Part shown: in pieces, positions 1 to 7,022 of the stretch
How the letters are laid out: each line of letters starts with the position of its first letter
Position numbering within the stretch: the stretch's first letter is position 1
NCBI GenBank assembly: GCA_012522705.1
Contig: JAAYJY010000147.1
Location: forward strand, 1 to 11,806
DNA length: 11,806 bases
Reading direction: 5' to 3'
Source of the DNA: Syntrophomonadaceae bacterium
GTDB taxonomy: Bacteria > Bacillota > Syntrophomonadia > Syntrophomonadales > Syntrophomonadaceae
The notes under the pieces: model-generated
What the model saw: only the letters and a program-made list of their open reading frames with translations
Databases searched by the model: none
What the model was told of the DNA's origin: nothing
Position numbers and translations under genes: made by a program

Positions 1-126
1 GCCCACGATTTTTTGCAGGCTGAGCCGGTCAAACAGGAATCCGAAGCCATGTTTGATCATGACGTTGGCTATCTCGCGGTATCTGCCAATGTGGTTGAGA
101 CGAGTGACTCCGCTGCCCCAGTTCAT
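1..126 (-). CDS. AarF/ABC1/UbiB kinase-like family protein, N-terminal 42 residues only (runs off the left edge)
   Basis: The reverse strand reads ATG at 126-124 and stays open to base 1, giving 42 codons. The piece RYREIANVMIKHGFGFLFDR (about residues 15-34) is the characteristic N-terminal segment of the AarF/ABC1/UbiB atypical kinase family. The start is supported by a GGGGGA ribosome binding site 6-8 bases upstream and by the lack of any in-frame start further out. Family members are membrane-associated ATP-binding proteins linked to quinone and lipid metabolism. The substrate here is unknown, and the kinase core lies outside the window. A COG3937-type phasin-like gene lies upstream on the same strand. 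I recall that pairing as recurrent in Clostridia, and it supports the call. About 580 bases separate the two, so co-transcription is not assured. Confidence 0.8.
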   Translation of the reverse strand, partial: MNWGSGVTRLNHIGRYREIANVMIKHGFGFLFDRLSLQKIVG

Positions 127-243
127 GCTGGTCCCCCGCTCCGTTAATCGCCCTTGCCATATATTGTCTTCATTCCCAACCCCGGCTATACACCTCCGGC
201 TCTGGTTGGACTCTTGGCTGCGTTTAGAGGGACACTGATTCCT

Positions 244-270
244 GTCATTCCCAGCGCGCGAGGAATCTGG
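244..270. repeat. REP-like fragment (GTCATTCC..GGAATCT type)
   Basis: The bases GTCATTCCCAGCGCGCGAGG followed by AATCTGG form a small palindrome in which ATTCC (248-252, with one extra C) pairs with GGAAT (262-266). This resembles the widespread GTCATTCCGAG...CGAGGAATCT intergenic repeat of many bacterial genomes. Only one copy is present in the window, so the assignment rests on memory of the family. Confidence 0.4.
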
Positions 271-330
271 CCCAGCGATAAACTCTTCCCGGTGTTCCGA
301 GTGGTCTTCAAGGGAGCATACCGATTATTT

Positions 331-350
331 CAGGTGTCACGGGGGGACAC
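331..350. repeat. Short G-rich hairpin, REP-like (CAGGTGTCACGGGGGGACAC)
   Basis: GTGTC (334-338) and GACAC (346-350) are perfect inverted arms around ACGGGGG. The AGGTGTCACGGGG core resembles the palindromic repeats associated with REP-type tyrosine transposases in Firmicutes. The related string GGGGGACGGTT occurs twice near 10.1 and 10.9 kb. Decayed or partial copy. Confidence 0.35.
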
Positions 351-403
351 ACTTGCTTCGGAGGAATGTGCAGGACCGCTGAAAAAGCCCGTCTCCAAGA
401 TAT

Positions 404-465
404 GAGGTAAGCGTATATAAACTGGCTTCCGCGCTATCGCTTAACCTCCGCCAGTCTATATATGC
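404..465. repeat. Compound inverted repeat with interleaved, mutually exclusive arms
   Basis: Arm A (411-426, GCGTATATAAACTGGC) pairs with 450-465 (GCCAGTCTATATATGC). That is 16 positions with one wobble and one mismatch. Arm B (404-413, GAGGTAAGCG) pairs with 438-448 (CGCTTAACCTC), with one bulged base. The arms are ordered B-A-B'-A' and overlap at 411-413. Only one hairpin can form fully at a time, in either DNA strand or its RNA. It lies between the phasin-like and AarF-family genes. It could be a bistable leader RNA for the latter or part of a small mobile repeat; the sequence does not decide. Confidence 0.55.
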
Positions 466-491
466 ATACCCTGTAATGACTTTTCCAGTTT

Positions 492-587
492 TCAGGTTTC
501 GAATGCATCCGGGGCATACAAGACTCCCAACAAAAAGAGCAAGGATATGCTCCTCGCTCCCCGATCCATTTCATTAAACTGTCTCAT
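492..587 (-). CDS. Possible 31-residue membrane peptide
   Basis: On the reverse strand a perfect GGAGG (598-594) sits six bases before an ATG at 587-585, which opens a 31-codon frame ending in TGA at 494-492. The peptide starts MRQFNEMDRGARSIS and continues with a hydrophobic stretch, LLFLLGVLYAP (about residues 16-26), that could be one short membrane segment. The ribosome binding site and spacing are ideal, which is the main support. I do not recognise the protein. A weak terminator-like hairpin (537-552) falls inside the frame, which argues against it. It lies between the phasin-like and AarF-family genes on their strand. Confidence 0.35.
   Translation of the reverse strand: MRQFNEMDRGARSISLLFLLGVLYAPDAFET
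537..552 (-). terminator. Weak intrinsic terminator candidate
   Basis: On the reverse strand GAGCA-TATCCT-TGCTC is followed directly by TTTTTG. The stem is only five base pairs, so it would be weak. It could end the phasin-like transcript about 155 bases past its stop codon. It conflicts with the possible 31-residue ORF over the same bases; at most one of the two is likely to be functional. Confidence 0.3.
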
Positions 588-616
588 AACTAGCCTCCGG
601 TCGGCGGTTGCACACC

Positions 617-712
617 CTACTGCCTGGAGCCGTTGCTGGCCACCACCCGGTTGGGCCCGTAATCATGAATTCCCAATACGTGCGTTCCGATCACGTGCCC
701 ACTCCAGATCAT
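617..712 (-). CDS. Possible 31-residue ORF translationally coupled to the phasin-like gene
   Basis: The stop codon of the phasin-like gene (TGA, 711-709) overlaps an ATG (712-710) in the classic ATGA arrangement. The frame from that ATG runs 31 codons to TAG at 619-617. The peptide starts MIWSGHVIGTHVLGIHDYGP. There is no hydrophobic segment, and I recognise no family. The ATGA overlap is the only positive evidence, and it can occur by chance. It could also be the leftover start of a longer gene that has decayed into the following non-coding stretch. Confidence 0.3.
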   Translation of the reverse strand: MIWSGHVIGTHVLGIHDYGPNRVVASNGSRQ

Positions 713-1017
713 GCCTGTGGCTCGTTCTCGCCCAATCTGACCTCCAGATCCTTTATCCTCTTCATCAGTTCGTCGTACTCGGCTCGAGTGACCACCCCGA
801 ACTTGGCTCTCCATTTGTCAAACTCGTCCTGCATGGCCTGACTGAACTCCTGCCTCTGTTCCTCGCCCTTCTGGACAATCTTATCCACGTTATCCTTGGC
901 GTCTTCCCTTTTTATCTCGCCTCTTTCCACCATCTCATCGATATAGGACTGAGCCCTTTCCCTGGTCAGGCTGAACATGCCAATACCCATGTTGATAAAG
1001 CGGTCAAACATATCCAT
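709..1017 (-). CDS. Phasin-like protein (COG3937 type, polyhydroxyalkanoate granule-associated)
   Basis: The 102-residue product starts MDMFDRFINMGIGMFSLTRE. It is highly charged and helical, with an amphipathic N-terminus (residues 1-16) and a middle helix with alternating E/K/R/Q. It ends with a short leucine-heptad coiled coil (about 76-95, VTRAEYDELMKRIKDLEVRL). This architecture matches the small COG3937 proteins annotated as polyhydroxyalkanoate synthesis regulator phasins, which coat storage granules. The start at 1017 is chosen over an upstream ATG at 1065 because GAGGGGG lies eight bases before it and the family motif begins there. An AarF/UbiB-family gene lies downstream. PHA binding is inferred from the family; no PHA synthase gene is in the window. 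Confidence 0.75.
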   Translation of the reverse strand: MDMFDRFINMGIGMFSLTRERAQSYIDEMVERGEIKREDAKDNVDKIVQKGEEQRQEFSQAMQDEFDKWRAKFGVVTRAEYDELMKRIKDLEVRLGENEPQA

Positions 1018-1102
1018 TCGGTAATCCCCCTCGCTAAATCTGGTTTTATATGCATAGCATATCACAATATCCAGGCTTCATATACTCATGATTTCCAATT
1101 CC

Positions 1103-1120
1103 GGCTGGGATTAATCAGCC
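1103..1120 (-). other. Small hairpin after the aminotransferase gene
   Basis: GGCTG (1103-1107) and CAGCC (1116-1120) form perfect arms around GGATTAAT, 40 bases past the aminotransferase stop. No T-run follows on the reverse strand, so it is not a standard terminator. It may only stabilise the 3' end of the transcript. Confidence 0.3.
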
Positions 1121-1159
1121 CCGCATATCGGCCCGCATATCATCCCCGCTGCGCACCGC

Positions 1160-2380
1160 TCAGCCCACCCGCACAGCTTTTATCAAGGCCTGGAATCCGG
1201 GCAGGGCCCGGGCGATGGTGTCATAAGCGACACAATAGGCGATACGGGCGTAGCCCGGGCAGCCGTAGGAAGTCCCCGGTACCATGAGGATATTCCGTTG
1301 CTTGGCCTGGTTGCAGAACTCGACATCGTCATCGATGGGGGTCTTGATAAACAGATAGAAGGCCCCCTCAGGTTTCACGCATTGATAGCCAAAAGATATC
1401 AGCCCGTTGTAGAGTAATTCCCGGTTGCGATTATAAGCGGCGATGTCCACCCGGGCATCCAGGCATTTGGGAATGATCCGCTGGAACAAAGAGGGGGCAT
1501 TGACGAACCCCAATATGCGGGTAGCGATGTTGGCGGCGGTGACGATATTCTCAAAGTCAGCCGCCTGGCTGGGTATGACCAGATAACCAATACGTTCCCC
1601 CGGCAGAGACAGGGATTTGCTGAACGAATAACCGACGATGGTATTTCCGTAATACTTGGTCAAATAGGGGACCCAGGCTCCGTCATAGACCAGTTCCCGG
1701 TAGGGTTCGTCGGAGATCAGGTAGATGTCGGCGCCGAATTCCTGCTGCTTGCGGCGCAGGATGGCAGCCAGCTCTTTAATGGTCGCCTCGGAATAAACGA
1801 CCCCGGTGGGATTATTGGGGGAATTGATGATGACCGCCTTGGTGCGGGGGCTGATCTTCTGGCTGAACACCTCCAGGTCAGGCTGGAATTGAGGCGCCCG
1901 GGGCGGCACCGTGACCAGTTGACCCCCGTAGTTGTCCACATAGAAACGGTATTCTCCGAAGAAAGGCACGAACACGATGACCTCGTCGCCGGGATCCAGC
2001 AGCGTCTTGAAAACCACATTGAGTCCCCCCGCCGCTCCCACGGTCATGATAATACTGGCAGGGCCGAAATCAGTACCGTGTTGGCGGTTGAGCCAAGCCG
2101 CGATAGCCTGGCGCACCTCTTCATAACCGGAATTGTTCATATATCCGTGCAGGTCCATAGGGTTGAATTCATTAACCACCTCGATGATGGCCTGCTTGAT
2201 GGCCTCCGGCGGCTCCACGCTGGGATTGCCCAGGCTGAAATCGAAGACATTTTCCGCCCCGTGGATGGCCGCCAGGCGTTTGCCTTCCTCGAACATGGCC
2301 CGCACCACCGAACTGTTTTCCACCGGTCCCCGCATTCTGTTTGCTATCAAATCTACCATCCTCTCGTTTGATATACGCAT
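1160..2380 (-). CDS. Class I/II PLP-dependent aminotransferase
   Basis: This 406-residue cytosolic fold-type I enzyme is of the usual length for the family. The phosphate-binding turn is near 113-119 (TVGAAGG). NSPNNPTG (186-193) carries the cofactor-contacting Asn190. SDEPYREL (223-230) holds Asp224, which pairs with the pyridine nitrogen, and Tyr227. SFSKSLSLPGERIGY (252-266) holds the Schiff-base Lys255 and phosphate-binding Arg263. Arg379 in GYARIAY should bind the substrate carboxylate. All the expected residues are present, so it should be active. It would transfer an amino group from an amino acid to a 2-oxoacid; the exact substrate cannot be read. The start has TGGAGA about six bases upstream. 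It is divergent from the cation ATPase, with no pathway partner next to it. Confidence 0.93.
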   Translation of the reverse strand: MRISNERMVDLIANRMRGPVENSSVVRAMFEEGKRLAAIHGAENVFDFSLGNPSVEPPEAIKQAIIEVVNEFNPMDLHGYMNNSGYEEVRQAIAAWLNRQHGTDFGPASIIMTVGAAGGLNVVFKTLLDPGDEVIVFVPFFGEYRFYVDNYGGQLVTVPPRAPQFQPDLEVFSQKISPRTKAVIINSPNNPTGVVYSEATIKELAAILRRKQQEFGADIYLISDEPYRELVYDGAWVPYLTKYYGNTIVGYSFSKSLSLPGERIGYLVIPSQAADFENIVTAANIATRILGFVNAPSLFQRIIPKCLDARVDIAAYNRNRELLYNGLISFGYQCVKPEGAFYLFIKTPIDDDVEFCNQAKQRNILMVPGTSYGCPGYARIAYCVAYDTIARALPGFQALIKAVRVG

Positions 2381-2545
2381 AATTCTCCATTAAGATAATT
2401 ATATCCATTATTTTATTCATGGTGGCATATTACAGATATAAAACCAATCTGCGATAAGCCGCCCACTGAAAAGAAGTCAACTGCCGGCCACATATAACGT
2501 ATGGGTCCGGTTCAAATTATGAATATGGTTGGAAGGAGGAATGGA

Positions 2546-5290
2546 ATGACCAAATGGCATCTAAAAAGCGTTCAAGAAGTAATGGAGACGTTAAGTACCA
2601 ATGAAAAAGGCCTCACTTTTGAAGAAGCTGATGCCCGCCTGGCCCGCTATGGAGAGAACTACCTGCCCAGCGAGCCGCCGCCTTCCATCGTAAAGATATT
2701 TATCCAGCAATTCAGCAGCCCCCTGATGTATATCCTCTTAATTGCCGCCGTCGTATCCTTCCTGTTAGGTGAATACAATGATGCCACCTTCATCTTCCTG
2801 GCTTTGCTGTTAAACTCCATCGTCGGCACTTACCAGGAATGGAACGCCGCCAAAAATACCCTGGCTTTGCAAAGCGTGGTACCCCATAAGGCTCTAATCA
2901 TACGCGACGGCCAAAAAGAGGAGATAGAGGTAAAAGAGGTTGTCCCCGGCGATGCAGTGGTCTTGGAAGCAGGATTAAGGGTGCCGGCGGACCTGCGCTT
3001 GCACACCGCCAATGGACTGGAGATCGACGAATCTCTCTTGACCGGAGAATCCTTGCCGGTAGTGAAAAATACCGATGTCCTGACAGATGCCGCCACGCCT
3101 CTGGGTGATCGGGCCAACACGGCTTTTGCCAGCACTATTGTCACTAGAGGTTCGGGGCTGGGCATCGTGACCGATACCGGCTGGAGCACCGAAATAGGCA
3201 AGATCGCCAAGGTTATTACCACCACCGAGACCAAAACGCCGCTGGTCTTGCGGATGGAGTCTTTCACCAAAAACATCGTGGTGATGATCCTCGTGGTGGC
3301 CTTTCTTCTGGGCTTGCTGGCCTTTTATAAAGGCTATGAATTGGAGGCCATCTTTTTCATGGCGGTGGCCCTGGCAGTATCCGCCATCCCGGAAGGCCTG
3401 CCCATCGGCATCACGGTAGCCCTGGCCAACGGCATGCGCAGGATGGCCCGGCGCAATGTCATCGTCCGAAAATTGGTGGCCCTGGAAGGCTTGGGCAGCT
3501 GTACGGTCATCTCCAGCGACAAAACCGGGACTCTGACCTATAACGAACTTACCTTGAAGCTCATCTCTCTGCCCCGGGGAAAGGAATATGAGGTCAGCGG
3601 TGAAGGATATACACCCATCGGGTCGATAAAGGAAACCAACTGTGAAATCCCACTCGGCCGCCAGGCGATGGCCCACATAAATCGGCTGGCGGAAACCGGC
3701 GTATTGTGCAATGAGGCCACCTTCTATGAAAAAGAGCAGCAGTGGCATCATTATGGGGATTCCGTGGATATCGCCCTGTTGGTCCTGGGCGAAAAACTGG
3801 GCATACGGCATAGGGAATTGCTGGAGCGGGAACCGCGGCTGGCTATTATCCCTTTTGATGCCCAGCTCAAGTATGCCGCCACATTCCATAAACAAGATGA
3901 TATGGTTCGAGTCGCTGTCAAAGGGGCTTATGAAGTACTGCTCCCCCGCTGCCGCCACATGCTGCAGGGAGATGCCGCGGTCCCGGTCGATGCCGAACTA
4001 ATTGAGGGGGACGCCTTGCGCCTGGCCGAAAAGGGCTATCGGGTACTAGCCCTGGCCGACGGCTGCATGTCCAGTCAGGCAAGTTATGATGACCATGACG
4101 CAGCCGATTTGACCTTCCTGGGTTTGATCTGTATGATAGATCCCCTGCGGCAGGAAGCCAAGGAGGCCGTAGAGGAATGTAAACAAGCCGGCGTCAAAGT
4201 CTGCATGGTCACCGGAGACCACCCCCTGACCGCGCTGGCTATCGCCCGGGAGTTGGGCATCGCCGCCGGCCGTGAGGATATCATAACCGGTGGAGAACTA
4301 CATGACAGTTATCTTAACGAAACCCCGGAAGAATTGCTCCGGATCATAGACACGAAAACGGTTTTCGCCCGGGTCGAACCCACCCAAAAACAATTGATCG
4401 TCAAGGCCCAGGCCGACAACGGCCATTTTGTGGCGGTCACCGGGGACGGTGTCAACGATGCCCCGGCGCTGAAAGAGGCCAATATCGGAGTTGCCATGGG
4501 TACTGGAACCGATGTGGCCAAAGAAACGGCGGATATCGTGCTGACCGACGATAATTTTGCTTCTCTGGTGGCGGGCATCGAGGAAGGCCGTATCGCCTAC
4601 AACAACATCCGAAAGATCGCTTACCTGCTGCTGTCGATGGCGGTGGCCGAGGTTCTCCTGTTCATCCTCTCCATAGGATTCGGCTATCCCCTCCCCCTAA
4701 TAGCAGTGCAAATCCTGTGGCTCAACCTGGCCACCAACGGCCTCCAGGATATGGCCATGGCCTTCGAACCGGGCGAAGGCGACGAGATGCAGCAAGCCCC
4801 CCGGTCGCCCCAGGAAGGGGTCTTTAACAAGATCATGGTCCAACAAATGTTTGTTTCCGGGATCTATGTCGGCCTGGTAGGGTTTCTGGCCTGGATATTT
4901 TTCCTGGATCACCTGGACATGAACGAGTTTACCGCCCGCAACAGTCTGCTCTTGATGCTGGTCCTCTTTGAAAATTTCCACGTGTTCAATTGCAAATCGG
5001 AGCAGAAATCACTGTTCCGGATACCCTTCTTCGGCAACAAAGTATTGTTGGCCGCGGTAATAGGGGCCCAGGGATTGCACCTGCTGAGCATGCATCTGCC
5101 CATAATGCAGCGGGCTCTCCACCTGGAACCGGTCAGTTTAACCCAGTGGATTTACACCTTGCTGTTCAGCATGACCATTATGATCGTGATGGAATTGTTC
5201 AAATTCATAATAAGGAAGAGAGACGTGGATTCCGGCGAGCAGGCCAGCGGGGAGCCGAACCCCGCTACCGTAAAATGCAGCGAATCCTGA
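2546..5290 (+). CDS. P2-type cation-transporting ATPase (Ca2+-ATPase-like, altered ion site)
   Basis: This 914-residue ten-helix membrane pump has a Cation_ATPase_N-like domain (about 3-55) and actuator loop TGES (166-169). PEGLP lies in M4 (282-286) and the phosphorylated Asp325 in DKTGT. KGAYE (459-463) marks the nucleotide pocket, followed by TGD (556-558) and GDGVND (633-638). All catalytic motifs are intact. The start at 2546 is preferred to 2501 because GGAAGGAGGA ends five bases before it and the family homology begins there. Compared with SERCA, the M5 Glu is kept (E702). The usual M5 Asn is Ala, and the M6 motif NLVTDGLPA reads NLATNGLQD, so the key Asp is Asn731 and a new Asp735 appears. 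It is therefore in the Ca2+-pump family, but the ion could be Na+, K+, H+ or another cation. It has no divergent partner of related function. Confidence 0.9.
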   Translation: MTKWHLKSVQEVMETLSTNEKGLTFEEADARLARYGENYLPSEPPPSIVKIFIQQFSSPLMYILLIAAVVSFLLGEYNDATFIFLALLLNSIVGTYQEWNAAKNTLALQSVVPHKALIIRDGQKEEIEVKEVVPGDAVVLEAGLRVPADLRLHTANGLEIDESLLTGESLPVVKNTDVLTDAATPLGDRANTAFASTIVTRGSGLGIVTDTGWSTEIGKIAKVITTTETKTPLVLRMESFTKNIVVMILVVAFLLGLLAFYKGYELEAIFFMAVALAVSAIPEGLPIGITVALANGMRRMARRNVIVRKLVALEGLGSCTVISSDKTGTLTYNELTLKLISLPRGKEYEVSGEGYTPIGSIKETNCEIPLGRQAMAHINRLAETGVLCNEATFYEKEQQWHHYGDSVDIALLVLGEKLGIRHRELLEREPRLAIIPFDAQLKYAATFHKQDDMVRVAVKGAYEVLLPRCRHMLQGDAAVPVDAELIEGDALRLAEKGYRVLALADGCMSSQASYDDHDAADLTFLGLICMIDPLRQEAKEAVEECKQAGVKVCMVTGDHPLTALAIARELGIAAGREDIITGGELHDSYLNETPEELLRIIDTKTVFARVEPTQKQLIVKAQADNGHFVAVTGDGVNDAPALKEANIGVAMGTGTDVAKETADIVLTDDNFASLVAGIEEGRIAYNNIRKIAYLLLSMAVAEVLLFILSIGFGYPLPLIAVQILWLNLATNGLQDMAMAFEPGEGDEMQQAPRSPQEGVFNKIMVQQMFVSGIYVGLVGFLAWIFFLDHLDMNEFTARNSLLLMLVLFENFHVFNCKSEQKSLFRIPFFGNKVLLAAVIGAQGLHLLSMHLPIMQRALHLEPVSLTQWIYTLLFSMTIMIVMELFKFIIRKRDVDSGEQASGEPNPATVKCSES

Positions 5291-5354
5291 TTTGTCAAGA
5301 AAAGGTTGTGCAGTGGGGCCGGCCTGTTTCATACCATATATAAACGGAGATAAA

Positions 5355-5369
5355 TCAGCACTATGCTGA
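5355..5369 (+). other. Leader hairpin upstream of the small membrane protein
   Basis: TCAGCA-CTA-TGCTGA is a perfect six-base-pair hairpin 16 bases before the AAGGAGG ribosome binding site of the next gene. No T-run follows, so it is not a terminator. It could stabilise the mRNA between the ATPase gene and the small membrane protein gene. Confidence 0.35.
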
Positions 5370-5399
5370 CACCGAACAATAGCCAAGGAGGCGCTCCCA

Positions 5400-5624
5400 A
5401 TGGATGAAACATCGGCACTTCCCCCTCACGACCCGGAACAGACCCCTATCTATCATACTGTGGTTCGATTCCTGGGCGCGTTAGCTGTTTTGAACCTGGG
5501 CGGCATTATCGCCCTGGCCATCCTGGGCCGGCCCATCCCTGACATCCTGGTGGCACTGGGTTCCGGTTCCCTGGGGGCCCTGGCCGGCGTACTGGTCCCG
5601 AACCCGGGGGGCCAGAACAGATAA
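5400..5624 (+). CDS. Small two-helix membrane protein of unknown function
   Basis: The 74-residue product has a hydrophilic N-terminus with many Pro and acidic residues (1-17). Two hydrophobic segments follow at about 21-42 and 47-66, separated by the short turn GRPIP, and then a short tail, NPGGQNR. AAGGAGG (5385-5391) lies eight bases before the ATG, so the gene is very probably translated. The second helix is rich in Gly and small residues (LVALGSGSLGALAGVL), as in helix-packing or holin-like small proteins, but nothing identifies a family. It follows the cation ATPase by 109 bases on the same strand and might be co-transcribed; a role as a pump accessory is only a guess. It converges on the DUF89 gene with a seven-base gap and no terminator between. 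Confidence 0.7.
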   Translation: MDETSALPPHDPEQTPIYHTVVRFLGALAVLNLGGIIALAILGRPIPDILVALGSGSLGALAGVLVPNPGGQNR

Positions 5625-5631
5625 CCGTATA

Positions 5632-6498
5632 TCATTCCTTCATCAGCATGATATCGTTTGGCAGCGCCCCGCATCTCTCCACGAAAAGATCGCATTTGCA
5701 CAAGAAGATGTAATATAGATTACTTCGCCCGGTACCATACAGCGATTCGAAGTTGCCCTGACCCTTGGCAATGATCACATCAGCATTATCAAAAGCGCGT
5801 TGGAAGCTGTCTGAGCAGTGTTCCAGCACTGTCCCGGGTATATCGATACCATTGTTTATGATGCGGGCATGGCTGTTCATGCCTACAAAATAAGCGTCCT
5901 CCTCGGTTACATCATTCAAGATGGGGCCCCCCCGGGCGGCAAAATCCACGTTCAAATTCGGATACTCTGACGTGATGGTACTGATAAATATCTTGTCAAA
6001 GACTATTTCTCCGGCGTTGTCACCCAGATAGAGAAGGTTCCCGGCTACTTGCAGGTCAGAACGCAACGAAGCAAACGTCTCCCGGTCAAACTCCTTTTCC
6101 AGGGTCTGGCTTATGACTGCCAGCACTTCATCCCTTGATAGATCCTGACGAGGACCATAATCGATTATGTTCCCGGCCGCAGCTAACTTTAAAGCGGTTT
6201 CCAGTCTTTCGTCCCCTGCTCCTATCAGACCTGCAAACTCCTTCTCCAGCTTGAGCATCTCGGAATTGTAATATAATTTTACTTCCCGATAGAGATCTGG
6301 ATTTTGCAGGGCTTCTTTTAAAACCCGATGAATCTTATGGGCTATATAGGGCGCGCTGCTGTTGTCTTCACTGGCGGCGATCTCCAGCAGGATCTTTTTC
6401 ATCCAACCGCGCCGGGAATCTTCATTATCCAAATGAGTATTAACCAAACCTACTGCTTGATTGACTAAACATCCTATGCATTCCACACTTAATTCCAT
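5632..6498 (-). CDS. DUF89/ARMT1-like metal-dependent phosphatase family protein
   Basis: The 288-residue soluble protein begins with a CxxC pair (Cys7, Cys10), typical of the prokaryotic branch of the DUF89 family. LYLGDNAGEIVFD (156-168) carries the likely metal ligands Asp160 and Asn161. GPILND (191-196) supplies Asp196. KGQGNFE (245-251) is the conserved phosphate-site segment. DUF89 proteins are metal-dependent phosphatases with proposed roles in clearing damaged or harmful phospho-metabolites; the true substrate here is unknown. All motifs appear intact. The start has GGGAGG six bases upstream. It is the last gene of a minus-strand block after the DUF134 gene (104 bases apart). A hairpin in the gap (6524-6563) may uncouple their expression. 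Confidence 0.85.
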   Translation of the reverse strand: MELSVECIGCLVNQAVGLVNTHLDNEDSRRGWMKKILLEIAASEDNSSAPYIAHKIHRVLKEALQNPDLYREVKLYYNSEMLKLEKEFAGLIGAGDERLETALKLAAAGNIIDYGPRQDLSRDEVLAVISQTLEKEFDRETFASLRSDLQVAGNLLYLGDNAGEIVFDKIFISTITSEYPNLNVDFAARGGPILNDVTEEDAYFVGMNSHARIINNGIDIPGTVLEHCSDSFQRAFDNADVIIAKGQGNFESLYGTGRSNLYYIFLCKCDLFVERCGALPNDIMLMKE

Positions 6499-6523
6499 TC
6501 AGGCCTCCCAATATATCCCTGCC

Positions 6524-6563
6524 GGGTCAGAAAAATAGAATCAAGGTTGCTTCATCCTGACCC
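6524..6563 (-). other. Inverted repeat between DUF134 and DUF89 genes
   Basis: GGGTCAG (6524-6530) and CTGACCC (6557-6563) are perfect seven-base arms around a 26-base loop. On the reverse strand the hairpin ends about 26 bases before the DUF89 start codon. It lacks a following T-run. It could be a leader structure, an operator or an RNA processing site; the sequence does not decide. Confidence 0.4.
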
Positions 6564-6602
6564 ATGATTTGGATTTCCTACTTCAGTCAACACTGTCATC
6601 TT

Positions 6603-6959
6603 CTATTTATTCCAGCCATGCCTGTGCCGGCGGCATCTGTCACCAGCACAGAAATTTCTCTGGCCATCACAGAGTTGGTAATCGCCACCCTCGATTTTCA
6701 GAATTTTACCATCAACCAGGAATTCTGCCACTCTTTTTCTGGCCCGATCGTATATACCCTGAACCGTCGATCGGGCTATATTCATCTGGTCAGCACATTC
6801 TTCCTGGGTAAGTCCCTCCAAGTCGATCAGTCTTATGGTCTCATACTCATCGACAGTCAAACTCACATAATTATGAGTGTTGGCGGGGGAATCAAGCGGG
6901 CCAAACCTGCTGTTGCCAGGCAAGCTGCAAACGTTCCGCCATTTCCTTGGTCTGGGCAT
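6603..6959 (-). CDS. DUF134 family helix-turn-helix DNA-binding protein
   Basis: The 118-residue product begins with the family signature MPRPRKWRNVC. It continues with the conserved VSLTVDEYETIRLIDLEGLT segment (32-51) and a sigma-70-region-4-like helix-turn-helix (about 51-73, QEECADQMNIARSTVQGIYD). The C-terminal tail is rich in Cys and His (C97, C104, C109, H112, H114), which could bind a metal or Fe-S cluster together with Cys11. DUF134 proteins are predicted transcription regulators often found with NifX/DUF5320/Mrp genes in anaerobes. AAAGG lies six bases before the ATG. It follows the DUF5320 gene after a hairpin terminator (6988-7010), so it would be made only by read-through or its own promoter. 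It is a candidate regulator for the palindrome at 7614-7627; this is inference. Confidence 0.88.
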   Translation of the reverse strand: MPRPRKWRNVCSLPGNSRFGPLDSPANTHNYVSLTVDEYETIRLIDLEGLTQEECADQMNIARSTVQGIYDRARKRVAEFLVDGKILKIEGGDYQLCDGQRNFCAGDRCRRHRHGWNK

Positions 6960-6987
6960 AATCCTTTCACCTCATCCTACAGCAAAA

Positions 6988-7010
6988 GCGGCAGAGTCCT
7001 CCCCTGCCGC
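6988..7010 (-). terminator. Intrinsic terminator or attenuator after the DUF5320 gene
   Basis: On the reverse strand GCGGCAG pairs perfectly with CTGCCGC across a nine-base loop and is followed by TTTTG. It begins 12 bases past the DUF5320 stop. The stem is strong but the T-run has only four bases, so termination may be partial, letting some transcripts reach the DUF134 gene. Confidence 0.65.
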
Positions 7011-7022
7011 CCGGGTCTGCTA

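Larger units (their letters stand above)
127..491. other. Gene-poor interval upstream of the AarF-family gene
   Basis: I see no convincing gene in these 365 bases. Open frames on the plus strand (for example 154-405) lack a ribosome binding site and have no recognisable protein character. The interval holds two REP-like fragments (244-270, 331-350) and a compound inverted-repeat structure (404-465), listed separately. It reads as a leader/repeat region rather than a decayed gene. Confidence 0.5.

Noticed and set aside
361..405. GGAGGAATG with a 13-codon frame, a possible leader peptide
   Set aside because: The spacing between GGAGG and ATG is only a base or so, too short for initiation, and no regulated gene follows on that strand.
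547..1287. Plus-strand open frame of 246 codons
   Set aside because: It runs opposite the phasin-like gene and the end of the aminotransferase gene. It has no ribosome binding site, and its composition is that of an antisense shadow.
1889..2371. Plus-strand open frame of 160 codons
   Set aside because: Antisense to the aminotransferase, which shows all catalytic residues; no ribosome binding site.
2398..2403. TATAAT on the reverse strand before the aminotransferase
   Set aside because: A start from it would fall at or inside the ribosome binding site, and no -35 box is present at the right distance.
2975..3958. Minus-strand open frame of 327 codons
   Set aside because: It lies entirely antisense to the cation ATPase, whose motifs are intact throughout; the reverse product has no recognisable domain.
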